Positions 1 through 8,550 of a DNA stretch of 64,000 bases are shown piece by piece. The notes beneath the pieces were generated by a model. That model made no database searches and was not told the origin of the DNA. It saw nothing but the letters and a program-made list of their open reading frames with translations. The first letter of the stretch is position 1, and every line of letters starts with the position of its first letter. Source of the stretch: Candidatus Heritagella intestinalis (GTDB taxonomy: Bacteria; Bacillota; Clostridia; Oscillospirales; Acutalibacteraceae); contig CAJFVO010000008.1 of NCBI GenBank assembly GCA_904420555.1, positions 1 through 64,000 of the forward strand. The letters are read 5' to 3'. The position numbers and the translations under genes are program-made.

Positions 1-120
1 GTCGGCTTTGACCTGTTTGGCCACTTCGCCGTATTCTTTCAGGAATTCCTCGCCCATCAAATCATGCTCCATGCACCAACGCAAGTAGATGGCCATATGC
101 CCAACGCTGATATCCGGCAC
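1..120 (-). pseudogene. 3' part of an unrelated gene fused to the relaxase remnant (runs off the left edge)
   Basis: The minus strand, in a frame different from the relaxase, stays open to the left edge and encodes a protein-like stretch that includes MAIYLRWCMEHDLMGEEF followed by LKEYGEVAKQVKAD. From memory this resembles small immunity-type proteins (DUF7832-like) found near toxin genes in Clostridia, but that assignment is weak. The relaxase frame loses family resemblance at about position 98, where this frame begins to look real, so a recombination junction probably lies near 95-115. No start codon of its own can be assigned, and the C-terminus is outside the window. Confidence 0.4.
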
Positions 121-850
121 CTTTGGACCGCAGCTTATCTTGAATATCAATGACAAGATTGAAGGGGCGTACCTCTGCACGAAACGATTGTTTTGCACGC
201 GGCTTATGCTGCCGGCAGCCAAGAAAGTGAGCCCGCAGATCTGCCTCTGTATATCCTTCCCCCAAAGAGGACAGGCGAATAAACCGCGATTGATTTTTCC
301 TCTTGACAGAAATATGCTTGCCGCACTTTATCTCATAGCCCAGATCCTGCAATTCTTTGAGCAGCTCATCAAAGGAACCGAGATCCTTCTGCAAGACGGT
401 GTCGATGGCATCGCACAAGAGATCTCTGTTTTTGATTCGGTGCGGATAGGCCGTGCGTTTTGCCCGCTCTTGATACGGTTTCGGGGAGATTACCGAGAGT
501 CCGTTTTCAAGACAGATCAGGTCGCTGATCCGCTGCAAAGCAATACTAGACAGCCAGAAGTTTTTGAACTTCCTGGTTTCATCCAGGGAAGTGGAATTGA
601 ACACGATGTGGTTGTGAATATGGGCTCGATCCGTATGGGTGGCAACGAGGAAAGCGTACTTGCCTTTGGTAAAGCGGAGCGCCAGCTCTCGCCCTAATCG
701 ATTTGCCTCTTCCGACGTGATTTCACCAGGTTTGAAAGACTGCCGGATTTGATACGCAATCACTTCATGCCGCTGCCGACGACCGGTGATCTGCTCATAT
801 TGACGTTTGGACAGCAGGAACTCCTCGTCTACGGTCACCGGGTCACACCG
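62..850 (-). pseudogene. Relaxase/mobilization nuclease remnant, truncated at both ends
   Basis: The reading frame (258 codons from the GTG at 838) matches the central part of MobP/VirD2-like relaxases of Firmicutes integrative elements. These enzymes nick oriT and pilot DNA during conjugation. The metal-binding histidine motif is visible as HIHNHIVFN, preceded by KGKYAFLVATHTD. Family resemblance continues upstream of the GTG into C-D-P (to about 847) and then stops. The N-terminal 30-40 residues, with the catalytic tyrosine region, are therefore missing. A stop lies in frame at 872-874. The C-terminal part is replaced after KGAGYQRWA. This is a dead gene marking a decayed mobile element that may have brought the neighbouring exporter operon. 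Confidence 0.75.
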
Positions 851-917
851 GATTCGACAGGCCCGGCCGCGTTATTCGTTTTACCCCATCTTCATGCAGG
901 CAAATCAATTTTATTTT

Positions 918-2810
918 TTATGCTCCAATCGCATTTCCCGTGTAGAGCTGATAATACCGCCCTTTTTCAGCAATCAACTGGTCGTGGGTGCCCCGCTCGA
1001 TGATACGGCCTTGCTCCAGAACCATGATGCAGTCCGCGTTTTTGACCGTAGACAGGCGGTGCGCAATCACAAAAGTGGTACGCCCATACATCAGACCGTC
1101 CATGCCCTGTTGCACCAGGGCTTCCGTACGGGTGTCGATGGAGGAGGTTGCTTCGTCCAGAATCAGCACCGGCGGGTCGGCCACGGCGGCCCGGGCAATG
1201 GCCAGCAGCTGTCTCTGGCCTTGGGAGAGGTTGGCCCCGTCGCCTGTCAATATGGTTTGGTAGCCATCCGGCAGGCGGCGGATAAATCCGTCCGCATTGG
1301 CCAGCTTCGCCGCCGCAATGCACTCTTCATCAGAGGCGTCCAGCCGCCCATAGCGAATGTTGTCCATTACCGTGCCGGTGAACAGGTGGGTATCCTGAAG
1401 CACCATGCCCAAGCTGCGGCGGAGGTCGCCTTTCTTAATTTTGTTGATGTTGATGCCGTCATAGCGGATTTTGCCGTCCGCAATATCATAAAATCGGTTG
1501 ATCAGGTTGGTAATGGTGGTCTTGCCTGCGCCGGTGGAACCCACGAAGGCGATCTTCTGCCCCGGTGTGGCATAGAGCTTAATGTTGTGCAGGACGATCT
1601 TGCCTTCTTCATATCCGAAGTCCACATCGTGAAAGGTAATATCACCTTCCAGCTTTGTGTAAGTGACGGTACCTTCTGCCTTATGGGGATGCTTCCAGGC
1701 CCAGACATTGGTGCGCTCGCTGGTTTCGCTCAAACTGCCATCGGCGTTTTCCTTGACATTGACCAGTTCCACATAGCCGTTGTCCTCCTCCGGCTTCTCG
1801 TCCATCAGGTCAAAGATACGCTGGGCGCCGGCCATTGCCATGACAATGCTGTTGAGCTGCTGGCTGATCTGGCTGACCGGCTGGGTGGAGTTTTTGTTCA
1901 GCGTCAGGAAAGACACCAGGGTGCCCAGTGTCAAGCCCAGATACCCATTCAAAGCCAAAATAGCGCCCACAACCGCACACAGTACATAGCTGATATTGCC
2001 CAGGTTCCCATTTACCGGCATACTGATGTTGGAGAAGGTATTGGCCTTATCAGCACTTTCACGCAGCTCTTCATTCAATTTGCGGAACTGCTCCAAGCTC
2101 TTCTCTTCATGGCAGAAAACCTTGACCACCTTCTGGCCGTCCATCATTTCCTCAATGTAACCGTTGACAGCCCCAAGGTCTTTCTGCTGACGGGCAAAAT
2201 AGAAGGAGGACTTCGCGGCAATCTTCGAGGTAACAAAGAGCATCACGGCGATGACTGCCAGAGTAATGATGGTCAGCGGAACATCCAGTATAAACATGCT
2301 GATAAAGGATGTCACAATGGTCACGCTGGAGTTGATAATCTGGGGGATGCTTTGACTGATCAGCTGCCGTAAAGTGTCTACATCGTTGGTATAGACGGAC
2401 ATAATGTCGCCGTGAGCGTGGGTATCAAAATACCGGATAGGCAGGGATTCCATGTGCTGGAACAGCTCTATACGGAGATTGCGCATGGTCCCCTGGCTGA
2501 TATTCACCATGATCCGGTTATACGCATAGGCGCAGATGATACCGATCCCATAAGTAACCGCCACGGATACCAGCGCCGACGCCAAATTGGAGTAGTCCGG
2601 CGTCTGGGCCTGGGTCAGCGGTGCGATATAATCGTCAATCAGGCTCTGCATAAACAGGGTGCCCCGGAGGGTAGCCAGTGCGGAGCCGAGAATACACACC
2701 ACCACCATAAAGAAGGAAAACTTGTAATTTTTCAGCATATACCCCAGCACACGACCCATTGCATGGAGCTGCTGGCTTACACTCATTTTACTGCCTTTCT
2801 GTACTGTCAT
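918..2810 (-). CDS. ABC multidrug exporter, half-transporter B (consensus ATPase site)
   Basis: This 630-residue half-transporter has an N-terminal type-I exporter membrane domain (about residues 15-310) and a C-terminal ATPase. The ATPase has Walker A GSTGAGKTT, signature LSQGQRQ (G to Q in the usual LSGGQ), Walker B VLILDEATSSID and a switch histidine in VIAHRLS. The Walker B glutamate is intact while the signature is degenerate. The partner gene at 2807-4576 shows the reverse pattern, the hallmark of heterodimeric exporters such as BmrCD and TM287/288. The start ATG overlaps the upstream stop by 4 bases (ATGA), implying translational coupling. An internal ATG at 2786 is an alternative start. 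Drug efflux is inferred from the family and the MarR neighbour; the substrate is unknown. Confidence 0.9.
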   Translation of the reverse strand: MTVQKGSKMSVSQQLHAMGRVLGYMLKNYKFSFFMVVVCILGSALATLRGTLFMQSLIDDYIAPLTQAQTPDYSNLASALVSVAVTYGIGIICAYAYNRIMVNISQGTMRNLRIELFQHMESLPIRYFDTHAHGDIMSVYTNDVDTLRQLISQSIPQIINSSVTIVTSFISMFILDVPLTIITLAVIAVMLFVTSKIAAKSSFYFARQQKDLGAVNGYIEEMMDGQKVVKVFCHEEKSLEQFRKLNEELRESADKANTFSNISMPVNGNLGNISYVLCAVVGAILALNGYLGLTLGTLVSFLTLNKNSTQPVSQISQQLNSIVMAMAGAQRIFDLMDEKPEEDNGYVELVNVKENADGSLSETSERTNVWAWKHPHKAEGTVTYTKLEGDITFHDVDFGYEEGKIVLHNIKLYATPGQKIAFVGSTGAGKTTITNLINRFYDIADGKIRYDGININKIKKGDLRRSLGMVLQDTHLFTGTVMDNIRYGRLDASDEECIAAAKLANADGFIRRLPDGYQTILTGDGANLSQGQRQLLAIARAAVADPPVLILDEATSSIDTRTEALVQQGMDGLMYGRTTFVIAHRLSTVKNADCIMVLEQGRIIERGTHDQLIAEKGRYYQLYTGNAIGA

Positions 2811-4576
2811 GCAGAAACACCATCCTTTCCGTCAGGGCCAGGCTGATCAAAGTCACCGCCGCCCTGGGTCTGCGCTTCGTAAATCTCGCGGTAGATCCCA
2901 TTGGTTTCCAGAAGATTTTCGTGGGTATCAAAGCCGTTGACCTTTCCGTTATCCAGGACAAGAATACGGTCCGCATCCTGTACGCTGGAAATCCGCTGGG
3001 CCACGATCAGCTTTGTGGTGCCGGGGATCTTCTTCGCAAAGGCTTCCCGGATTTTGGCGTCGGTGGCGGTATCCACGGCGCTGGTGGAATCGTCCAGAAT
3101 CAGCACCTTTGGCTTTTTCAGCAGGGCGCGGGCAATACACAGCCGCTGCTTTTGGCCGCCGGAGACATTGCTGCCGCCCTGTTCGATCCAGGTGTTATAT
3201 CCATCCGGGAATCGCTCAATGAACTCATCGGCGCAGGCCAGGCGGCAGGCTTCGGCACATTCCTCCTGGGTGGCGTTCTCTTTGCCCCAGCGGAGGTTGT
3301 CCAGAATCGTCCCGGAGAACAGCACATTCTTTTGCAGCACCACTGCCACCTGATTGCGCAGCGCCTCCATGTCGTAGTCGCGGACATCTCTGCCGCCCAC
3401 GCAGACGCTGCCGTTGTCCACATCGTACAAACGGCTGACGAGGCTGACCAGGCTGGATTTACCGCAGCCGGTGCCGCCAATAATACCGATGGTTTCGCCG
3501 GAATGGATATGCAGGTCAATATCCTGGAGGGCCTTTTCGCCGCTGCCATGCTTGTAGGAGAAGTCCACATGGTTAAAGTCGATGCTGCCGTCAACAACCG
3601 TTTCCTCCGGCTGAGAAGGGTTCGCCATATCGGGGACTTCATTCAGCACCTCCGCGATTCGCCGGCCGCTGGCTGCGCTCATCGTAATCATGACAAAAAT
3701 CATGGAGAGCATCATCAGAGACATCAGGACGCTCATGACATAGCTGAACAAGCTGGTCAGGTTACCGGTGGTCAGGTCTCCCGCCACAATAAAGTGCGCG
3801 CCAAACCAGGAGATAGCAAGGATACAGCCATAGACGACCAGCATCATCACCGGGTTGTTCAAAGCCAGATTGCTTTCTGCCTTGACAAACAGGCTATAGA
3901 GCTTTTCCGCAGCTTTCTGGAATTTGCTGTTTTCATGGTCCTCTCGCACAAATGCCTTGACCACGCGGATAGCGGAGACATTTTCCTGCACGCTGGCGTT
4001 CAGGTCGTCGTATTTGCGGAACACCTCGCTGAACACAGGGGTGGTGCGAGCCATAATGAAGACCAGCGCCACCGCCAGAATGACAATGGCCACCAGGAAA
4101 ATCGTGCTCAATTCTGCGCTGATAAAGAAGCACATGGCCATGCTGCAAATCAGCATCAACGGCGCACGAACCGCAATGCGCAGAATCATTTGATAAGCGT
4201 TCTGCACATTGGTCACATCGGTGGTCATACGGGTGACAAGGCCGGCCGTGCTGTATTTGTCAATGTTGGAAAAAGCGAAGGTCTGTACTTTATTGTAAAT
4301 GCTTTCCCGCAAATTGCAGGCCAGGCCGGAAGATGCTTTTGCCCCATACCGGCCAGCCAGAACGCCGAACATCAAGCTCAGAAAAGCCATGACCAGCATA
4401 ATGCCGCCATACAAATAAACCTGATTGATATCTCCCGCTTCAATCCCCTTGTCGATGATCGAAGCGGTGACGAAAGGAATCAGCACTTCCATCAGTACTT
4501 CCCCAGCTGTAAAAATCGGCGTGAGGATGGAAGCGGATTTGTATTGCTTCACCTGCGCCAACAGTGTTTTGATCAT
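2807..4576 (-). CDS. ABC multidrug exporter, half-transporter A (degenerate ATPase site)
   Basis: This 589-residue half-transporter has the same layout as its partner at 918-2810: six predicted membrane segments in the first 310 residues, then the ATPase. Walker A is GGTGCGKSS, the signature NVSGGQKQR is good, and Walker B reads LILDDSTSAVD, with aspartate where the catalytic glutamate is expected. The pair would form one consensus and one degenerate ATP site. The start at 4576 was chosen because AGGAGG lies 7 bases upstream; a longer frame reaches 4645 but would run into the regulator gene. The ATG overlaps the stop of the MarR gene by 4 bases. Confidence 0.9.
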   Translation of the reverse strand: MIKTLLAQVKQYKSASILTPIFTAGEVLMEVLIPFVTASIIDKGIEAGDINQVYLYGGIMLVMAFLSLMFGVLAGRYGAKASSGLACNLRESIYNKVQTFAFSNIDKYSTAGLVTRMTTDVTNVQNAYQMILRIAVRAPLMLICSMAMCFFISAELSTIFLVAIVILAVALVFIMARTTPVFSEVFRKYDDLNASVQENVSAIRVVKAFVREDHENSKFQKAAEKLYSLFVKAESNLALNNPVMMLVVYGCILAISWFGAHFIVAGDLTTGNLTSLFSYVMSVLMSLMMLSMIFVMITMSAASGRRIAEVLNEVPDMANPSQPEETVVDGSIDFNHVDFSYKHGSGEKALQDIDLHIHSGETIGIIGGTGCGKSSLVSLVSRLYDVDNGSVCVGGRDVRDYDMEALRNQVAVVLQKNVLFSGTILDNLRWGKENATQEECAEACRLACADEFIERFPDGYNTWIEQGGSNVSGGQKQRLCIARALLKKPKVLILDDSTSAVDTATDAKIREAFAKKIPGTTKLIVAQRISSVQDADRILVLDNGKVNGFDTHENLLETNGIYREIYEAQTQGGGDFDQPGPDGKDGVSA

Positions 4577-5019
4577 ATCGCTGCCTCCTGTTCTATTTCT
4601 TTTTTCAAATTGCAGAGCATTTGCTCCAAATCTTCCTCCAGCCATCTCAGCCTTTGCTTGGGTATTCCCTCACAGAGATGTTTCTGTTGCATCAGCAAAC
4701 TGGACTGAATCACCTGCTCGGCGTTATAAGCCTTTTCAGTCAAAACGATTTGCTTCTTTCTGTCATCCAGTGGATCTTCCCGCAGGCTTACATATCCTTT
4801 CTGCCTTAACGCTTTCAGCGTGGAGGAAACGGATGATTTTGAAATTTTCAGCGTCGTATGAAGATCGACCCCGCAAATCTCTTGCCCTTTGTGCGCCAGC
4901 AGATAATGCAGCAGGATACTCTGGGTTGGGGTCAAATCCATCCCCTGCATTTGTCTCTTTCCGTACTGCTCCAATAAAATATGGAGCTGTTTCAAAGTCC
5001 ACATGAAATTTCTCTGCAA
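4573..5019 (-). CDS. MarR-family transcriptional regulator
   Basis: This is a winged-helix MarR-type regulator of about 148 residues, with helix-turn-helix around ILLHYLLAHKGQEICGVDLH and wing LRQKGYVSLREDPLDDRKKQ. A TTG start at 5019 is preferred because AGGAGG sits 7 bases upstream. The ATG at 5004 is too far from that site, and the longer frame to 5082 runs into the promoter. It is the first gene of a three-gene operon whose stop and start codons overlap, so it very likely represses the two ABC genes and itself, with release by a transported compound (inference). Confidence 0.85.
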   Translation of the reverse strand: MQRNFMWTLKQLHILLEQYGKRQMQGMDLTPTQSILLHYLLAHKGQEICGVDLHTTLKISKSSVSSTLKALRQKGYVSLREDPLDDRKKQIVLTEKAYNAEQVIQSSLLMQQKHLCEGIPKQRLRWLEEDLEQMLCNLKKEIEQEAAI

Positions 5020-5087
5020 GGCTGGCCCTCCTTTCCTGGATTTTCTGGGGGCAAACGGTTCAGGGCCTGACCGTCCGCCCAAATACT

Positions 5088-5116
5088 ATTATACGGATTT
5101 CCCATTGAAAGTGAAT
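5088..5116 (-). promoter_or_regulatory. Promoter of the MarR-ABC operon
   Basis: A perfect TATAAT lies on the minus strand at 5093-5088, with a poor -35 (TTCACT, 5115-5110) 16 bases upstream. The -35 zone overlaps the -35 of the divergent LysR promoter, so the two operons probably compete or are co-regulated. Confidence 0.5.
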
Positions 5117-5133
5117 TTAAAATGTGTTACTAT
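5105..5133 (+). promoter_or_regulatory. Promoter of the LysR gene
   Basis: TTGAAA (5105-5110), a 17-base spacer and TACTAT (5128-5133) make a good sigma-A-type promoter ending about 40 bases before the LysR start. Confidence 0.6.
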
Positions 5134-5163
5134 TGGAAAGAAGAACTTACTAATTGGAAAGAA
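5127..5163 (+). repeat. Direct repeat in the divergent promoter region
   Basis: TTACTATTGGAAAGAA (5127-5142) is repeated as TTACTAATTGGAAAGAA (5147-5163), phased by 20 bases, or about two helical turns. The first copy contains the LysR -10. It is a plausible operator for the MarR or LysR protein. Confidence 0.4.
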
Positions 5164-5174
5164 AAGGAGAAGGT

Positions 5175-6053
5175 ATGAATACATTTCAGCTTTCCTGTTT
5201 TCTGGCGGTAGCGGAGTATCTGAACTTTTCACAGGCGGCACAATCCCTCCATGTGACCCACCCAGCGGTCAGCCAGCAAATACAGTCGTTGGAGAAAGAA
5301 CTGAACGTGAAGCTGTTTCAACGCACTACACGTTCTGTAAAACTTACAGAGGCGGGAAAGGCTTTTTTAAATGACGCCCAGCAGATAATAGCCATTTCAG
5401 AGCGGGCGAAAAAGCGGTTTGACAGCACAATGCCCAGGGACATCGAAACCTTGGCCCTGGGCTTTTATAATTTTCCCTGTATGTTTTTGCTTTCGGAGGC
5501 ATTGGAACAACTGCGCGCAGTCCGCCCAGAGCTGCATCCCCGGCTCCGCGTGATCCCGTTCCAGCACATTTACCGGATGCTGGCGGAGGGGGATCTGGAC
5601 GCGGTGGTTGGGTTCAAGGAATCGCCCTCTGTTAAAATTTCTGCGGTCTATAAGGAGATGGCTAAAGTCCCGATGGTGTGCGTCTGCTCCTGCAGTCACC
5701 CGCTCTCCCAGCGGACGGAGGTCACCTTAAATGATTTGAGCCATGAACGGCTGGCCCTTTTTGTGCCTTCAAGGGCGTCTATCTCTATTGCCCAATTACA
5801 GGGGCAGCTTATGGGGGAGCGGCCTCCGTCAAAGTTCTATTTCTGTGAATCCGCAGAAGCAATCTCTGTTTTAGTGACAGCGGGATATGGGATTTCCATC
5901 CTGCCGGAGTTCCTGATCCCCGATATGCCCCTGATTTCAAAAATCCCGCTGACAGATGTGGAGCCCCTATCCTTTGGGATTTACTACAAGTCGGTGCAGG
6001 GAAATCCGGCGTTGAAAGCATTCCTCTCTTGCGCTAAAGAGTGTTTCATGTAG
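5175..6053 (+). CDS. LysR-family transcriptional regulator
   Basis: This 292-residue protein has the standard LysR layout: an N-terminal winged helix (FLAVAEYLNFSQAAQSLHVT, then HPAVSQQIQSLEKEL) and a C-terminal effector-binding domain from about residue 90. The ATG at 5175 has AAAGGAGAAGGT directly upstream, so the longer frame from 5154 is rejected. It stands alone and diverges from the MarR-ABC operon. Its targets and ligand cannot be told from sequence; the exporter or its own gene are the likeliest. Confidence 0.88.
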   Translation: MNTFQLSCFLAVAEYLNFSQAAQSLHVTHPAVSQQIQSLEKELNVKLFQRTTRSVKLTEAGKAFLNDAQQIIAISERAKKRFDSTMPRDIETLALGFYNFPCMFLLSEALEQLRAVRPELHPRLRVIPFQHIYRMLAEGDLDAVVGFKESPSVKISAVYKEMAKVPMVCVCSCSHPLSQRTEVTLNDLSHERLALFVPSRASISIAQLQGQLMGERPPSKFYFCESAEAISVLVTAGYGISILPEFLIPDMPLISKIPLTDVEPLSFGIYYKSVQGNPALKAFLSCAKECFM

Positions 6054-6199
6054 AATCATTTAGAGATATACAATGTGTCACTTGTGTATGATGTAGTATT
6101 TTAATGCAGCTTGATAGATATTGTTAATTGAAGAATTCCGGATTATAATTTAGAAATATTGCGATTTATCATAGTGTTTTTTTATAATAATGTTTTTCG

Positions 6200-6231
6200 C
6201 GCCAGTTTCCCATTGCGGAGACTGGCGTTTT
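6200..6231 (+). terminator. Rho-independent terminator after the LysR gene
   Basis: An 11-bp stem (CGCCAGTTTCC with GGAGACTGGCG, one G-T pair) around the loop CATTGC is followed by TTTT. It lies 147 bases past the LysR stop. The T-rich upstream flank could let it act on the other strand too. Confidence 0.65.
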
Positions 6232-6466
6232 GATTATCATTTTCGGAGGATTGCCAAGAAGCATATTGCTGCGGTTTACCATCTGATCTATTTTGTTCAT
6301 TTGTAGCTGCAATTCAGAATCAGATTGGGTGGGAGCTACTTTTTGATGACGGGCGCATTCCTATAAAGCATACTATTCCTGAATTATAAAAAAGAAATGG
6401 AGAAACCATTTCAGATATAAAGAAACGGAACTTTATGATGTAATAACAAAGCAAGTCATAAAAAAT

Positions 6467-6481
6467 TTGTTAATTAAACAA
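6467..6481. promoter_or_regulatory. Candidate operator, shares an 11-mer with the site upstream of tadZ
   Basis: TTGTTAATTAAACAA has 5-base arms around AATTA. The core GTTAATTAAAC recurs at 7367-7377 just before the Tad locus, again inside a palindrome (CGTTAATTAAACG). With a Crp-type regulator gene between the two sites, this is a candidate binding site for it (inference). Confidence 0.3.
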
Positions 6482-6696
6482 TACTGTTAGAAAGCTAATT
6501 TGTTATTCGATGTTTCTATATGAAATTTTACAATTAAGAAAACTCAAAATATTCTATGAGAAGGTATAAATGAGTCTGAAAACCAGATTTATTCTTAAAA
6601 ATTAACATAAGATAATGCTCAGTTGTCAAATATGAGATATAATAAAAAAGACTATAGAAGATATTGAGAAAGGTATTTAGAAAGTAAGGAGATAGA

Positions 6697-7284
6697 ATGA
6701 TTTCAGCAGAGGATTTTTATAAGAGCGAGTTTAAAATACAGGACAACAAATTGATTTCTAAATTGCTGTCAATAACAAAAGTAGAAATCTGTAAAAAAGG
6801 AAAAATAATCGTCCGTGAAAACGAAATTCAAACAAATATTTCCTTCTTAATCGAAGGTGTTGCAAGAGGATATTACGCAGGATTGAATGGACAGGAAATT
6901 ACGGATTGCTTACAGTTTCGTTGTGGACAATCGTTAATGGCGGCATTATCTTTGGTTCAGCCATCTTATATGACCATGGAACTTTTAACAGAATCAACGA
7001 TTTTGCAGTTTCCCATGTCAGAATTAGGAGAACTTATGCACTATCCAGAGGTGATAGAAGTATATAACCGATTATTGCAAGAATCTATGGTAAACCATTG
7101 GGTTACCAAGAATATTCTATGCCAATATACAGCGATGGAAAGATATGAGTGGTTTTTAAAAGAATATCCGGGGTTAGTTGATAAGATCCATAATAAGTAT
7201 ATTGCTTCTTTTTTAGGGATGACCCCAGTTACGCTTAGCCGGTTGCGAAGAAAACGCGGAGAAACTCCCAAAGGTGCAAAATAG
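6697..7284 (+). CDS. Crp/Fnr-family transcriptional regulator
   Basis: This 195-residue protein has an N-terminal cyclic-nucleotide-binding-like beta barrel (about residues 20-115) and a C-terminal helix-turn-helix (YIASFLGMTPVTLSRLRRKR, residues 167-186). No Fnr-type cysteine cluster is seen, and I cannot confirm the cAMP-contact residues, so the effector is unknown. GTAAGGAGATAGA precedes the ATG. The gene is AT-rich and sits 190 bases upstream of the Tad locus in the same orientation. Control of the pilus genes is a reasonable but untested guess. Confidence 0.85.
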   Translation: MISAEDFYKSEFKIQDNKLISKLLSITKVEICKKGKIIVRENEIQTNISFLIEGVARGYYAGLNGQEITDCLQFRCGQSLMAALSLVQPSYMTMELLTESTILQFPMSELGELMHYPEVIEVYNRLLQESMVNHWVTKNILCQYTAMERYEWFLKEYPGLVDKIHNKYIASFLGMTPVTLSRLRRKRGETPKGAK

Positions 7285-7392
7285 TAGACTTTTTCGTTCA
7301 TAAAACTAATTTAAGAGTTTGATAGCACGCCACCTGAATAAGGTGCTTTTTTTATGCCAAATTTACGTTAATTAAACGAACGAAAAAGTCTA
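7285..7392. repeat. 108-bp element with perfect 15-bp inverted termini
   Basis: TAGACTTTTTCGTTC (7285-7299) is repeated perfectly inverted at 7378-7392, about 80 bases away. Each arm ends in TA, which would fit a TA-duplicating (IS630/mariner-like) miniature element. It starts one base after the Crp-type stop codon and holds a small terminator hairpin. It could instead be a long-range RNA stem or a pair of regulator sites. Confidence 0.4.
7331..7353 (+). terminator. Probable terminator after the Crp-type gene
   Basis: A short stem (CACCT with AGGTG, loop GAATA) is followed by CTTTTTTT, inside the 108-bp inverted-repeat element. Confidence 0.5.
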
Positions 7393-7473
7393 ACTTTACG
7401 TTCAAACTGTAAGTAAAAGAGTTGAATTATAAAATCGAAATTGTAATTATTTGAAATGAGGGAGGAAGGGTTT

Positions 7474-8550
7474 ATGAAAATCAGATTGGTAGTTGTGGCA
7501 GCAGATGTAATGTACCTTAAAAAAATTACCGACATTTTTACGACAAAATTCGAGGATAAGCTGGAGGTGTATTCTTTTTCCGATATACATCCGGCAATGG
7601 AGATATTGGAAAAGAATCGAATTAATGTAATGCTGGTTGATGATTCCTTTACTATGGATACAGATCAGCTTCCCCAGCACTGTGGTTTTGCCTATTTGGT
7701 AGAAAGCTCGAACATAGAAACGGTACGTGGACAGAGAGCAATTGGAAAATTTCAAAAGGTTGATTTGATTTATAAACAAATTTTGAGCATCTATTCTGAA
7801 CATGGAGGGGGCAATACTCCAATTTATGACAGAGATAGCGAGTCCTGTAAGCTGGTTACCTTTATTTCTGCTGCTGGTGGAGTGGGGACTTCCTGTGCGG
7901 CGGCGGCATGTGCAGCTTTTTTGGCAGAAAGAGGACGCCGAGTCCTTTATTTGAATTTAGAGACATACAGTTCGACTGATGTTTTCTTTCGATCAGAAGG
8001 CCAGTTCGATATGACAGATATTGTTTATGCATTGAAAAGCCGAAAGACAAATTTTACTATCAAGCTGGAGAGCTGCGTAAAACAGGATAGTTATGGCGTA
8101 TACTTTTTCTCATCCCCCAAAATGGCATTGGATATTATGGAGATGAGTATAGAAGACATCAAGCGGTTTATTTCTGAACTGCGCTTATCAGGGCTGTATG
8201 AATGTATTGTATTGGATACAGATTTTGATTTGCGGGATAAAGGTATGTTCTTGTTGGCTCAAAGTAACCGGGTAATCATGGTAAACGACGGTTCCCAGAT
8301 TGCAAATATAAAAACAATGGCTGCTTGTCGGGCGATATCTGCTATTGAACAGGAAAAGAACGTGTCGATTTTAAGCCGTATGAACTTACTCTACAACAAA
8401 TTTAGCAATCAGACTTCAGAGATGCTGGAGCAGCTGGATTTACATGTTATTGGAGGGATTCCCAAGTTTAAACATGCAACGGCCTATCAAATAATGCAGG
8501 AGATTATTTCTAGGGGAGTATTTGAAGAGCTTCTTTTGCAGATGAGGTGA
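7474..8550 (+). CDS. tadZ: TadZ/CpaE-like pilus localization ATPase
   Basis: This 358-residue protein has a receiver-like N-terminal domain (about 1-110) and a ParA/MinD-type ATPase domain (from about 125). The P-loop is the atypical AAGGVGTSCAA, in which the usual Walker A lysine is absent. This variant is familiar from TadZ of Eubacterium rectale, whose sequence (as I remember it) also shares YLNLE..STDVFF, LKSRK and NDGSQ. TadZ proteins place the Tad secretion machine at a cell site. The ATG at 7474 is preceded by GAGGGAGGAAGG. The stop overlaps the tadA start. It is the first gene of the 24-kb Tad block. Confidence 0.87.
   Translation: MKIRLVVVAADVMYLKKITDIFTTKFEDKLEVYSFSDIHPAMEILEKNRINVMLVDDSFTMDTDQLPQHCGFAYLVESSNIETVRGQRAIGKFQKVDLIYKQILSIYSEHGGGNTPIYDRDSESCKLVTFISAAGGVGTSCAAAACAAFLAERGRRVLYLNLETYSSTDVFFRSEGQFDMTDIVYALKSRKTNFTIKLESCVKQDSYGVYFFSSPKMALDIMEMSIEDIKRFISELRLSGLYECIVLDTDFDLRDKGMFLLAQSNRVIMVNDGSQIANIKTMAACRAISAIEQEKNVSILSRMNLLYNKFSNQTSEMLEQLDLHVIGGIPKFKHATAYQIMQEIISRGVFEELLLQMR

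Larger units (their letters stand above)
6054..6696. other. AT-rich intergenic region between the LysR and Crp-type genes
   Basis: This 643-base stretch has no convincing intact gene. It holds a terminator-like hairpin (6200-6230), a short open stretch ending at 6389 that looks like the C-terminus of a lost gene (it contains NQIGWELLFDDGRIPIKH), and a palindromic site at 6467-6481. Base composition is markedly more AT-rich than either flank, suggesting decayed transferred DNA. Confidence 0.6.

Noticed and set aside
807..4708. Long plus-strand frames opposite the ABC transporter genes
   Set aside because: Antisense to genes with complete ABC motifs; no start site support.
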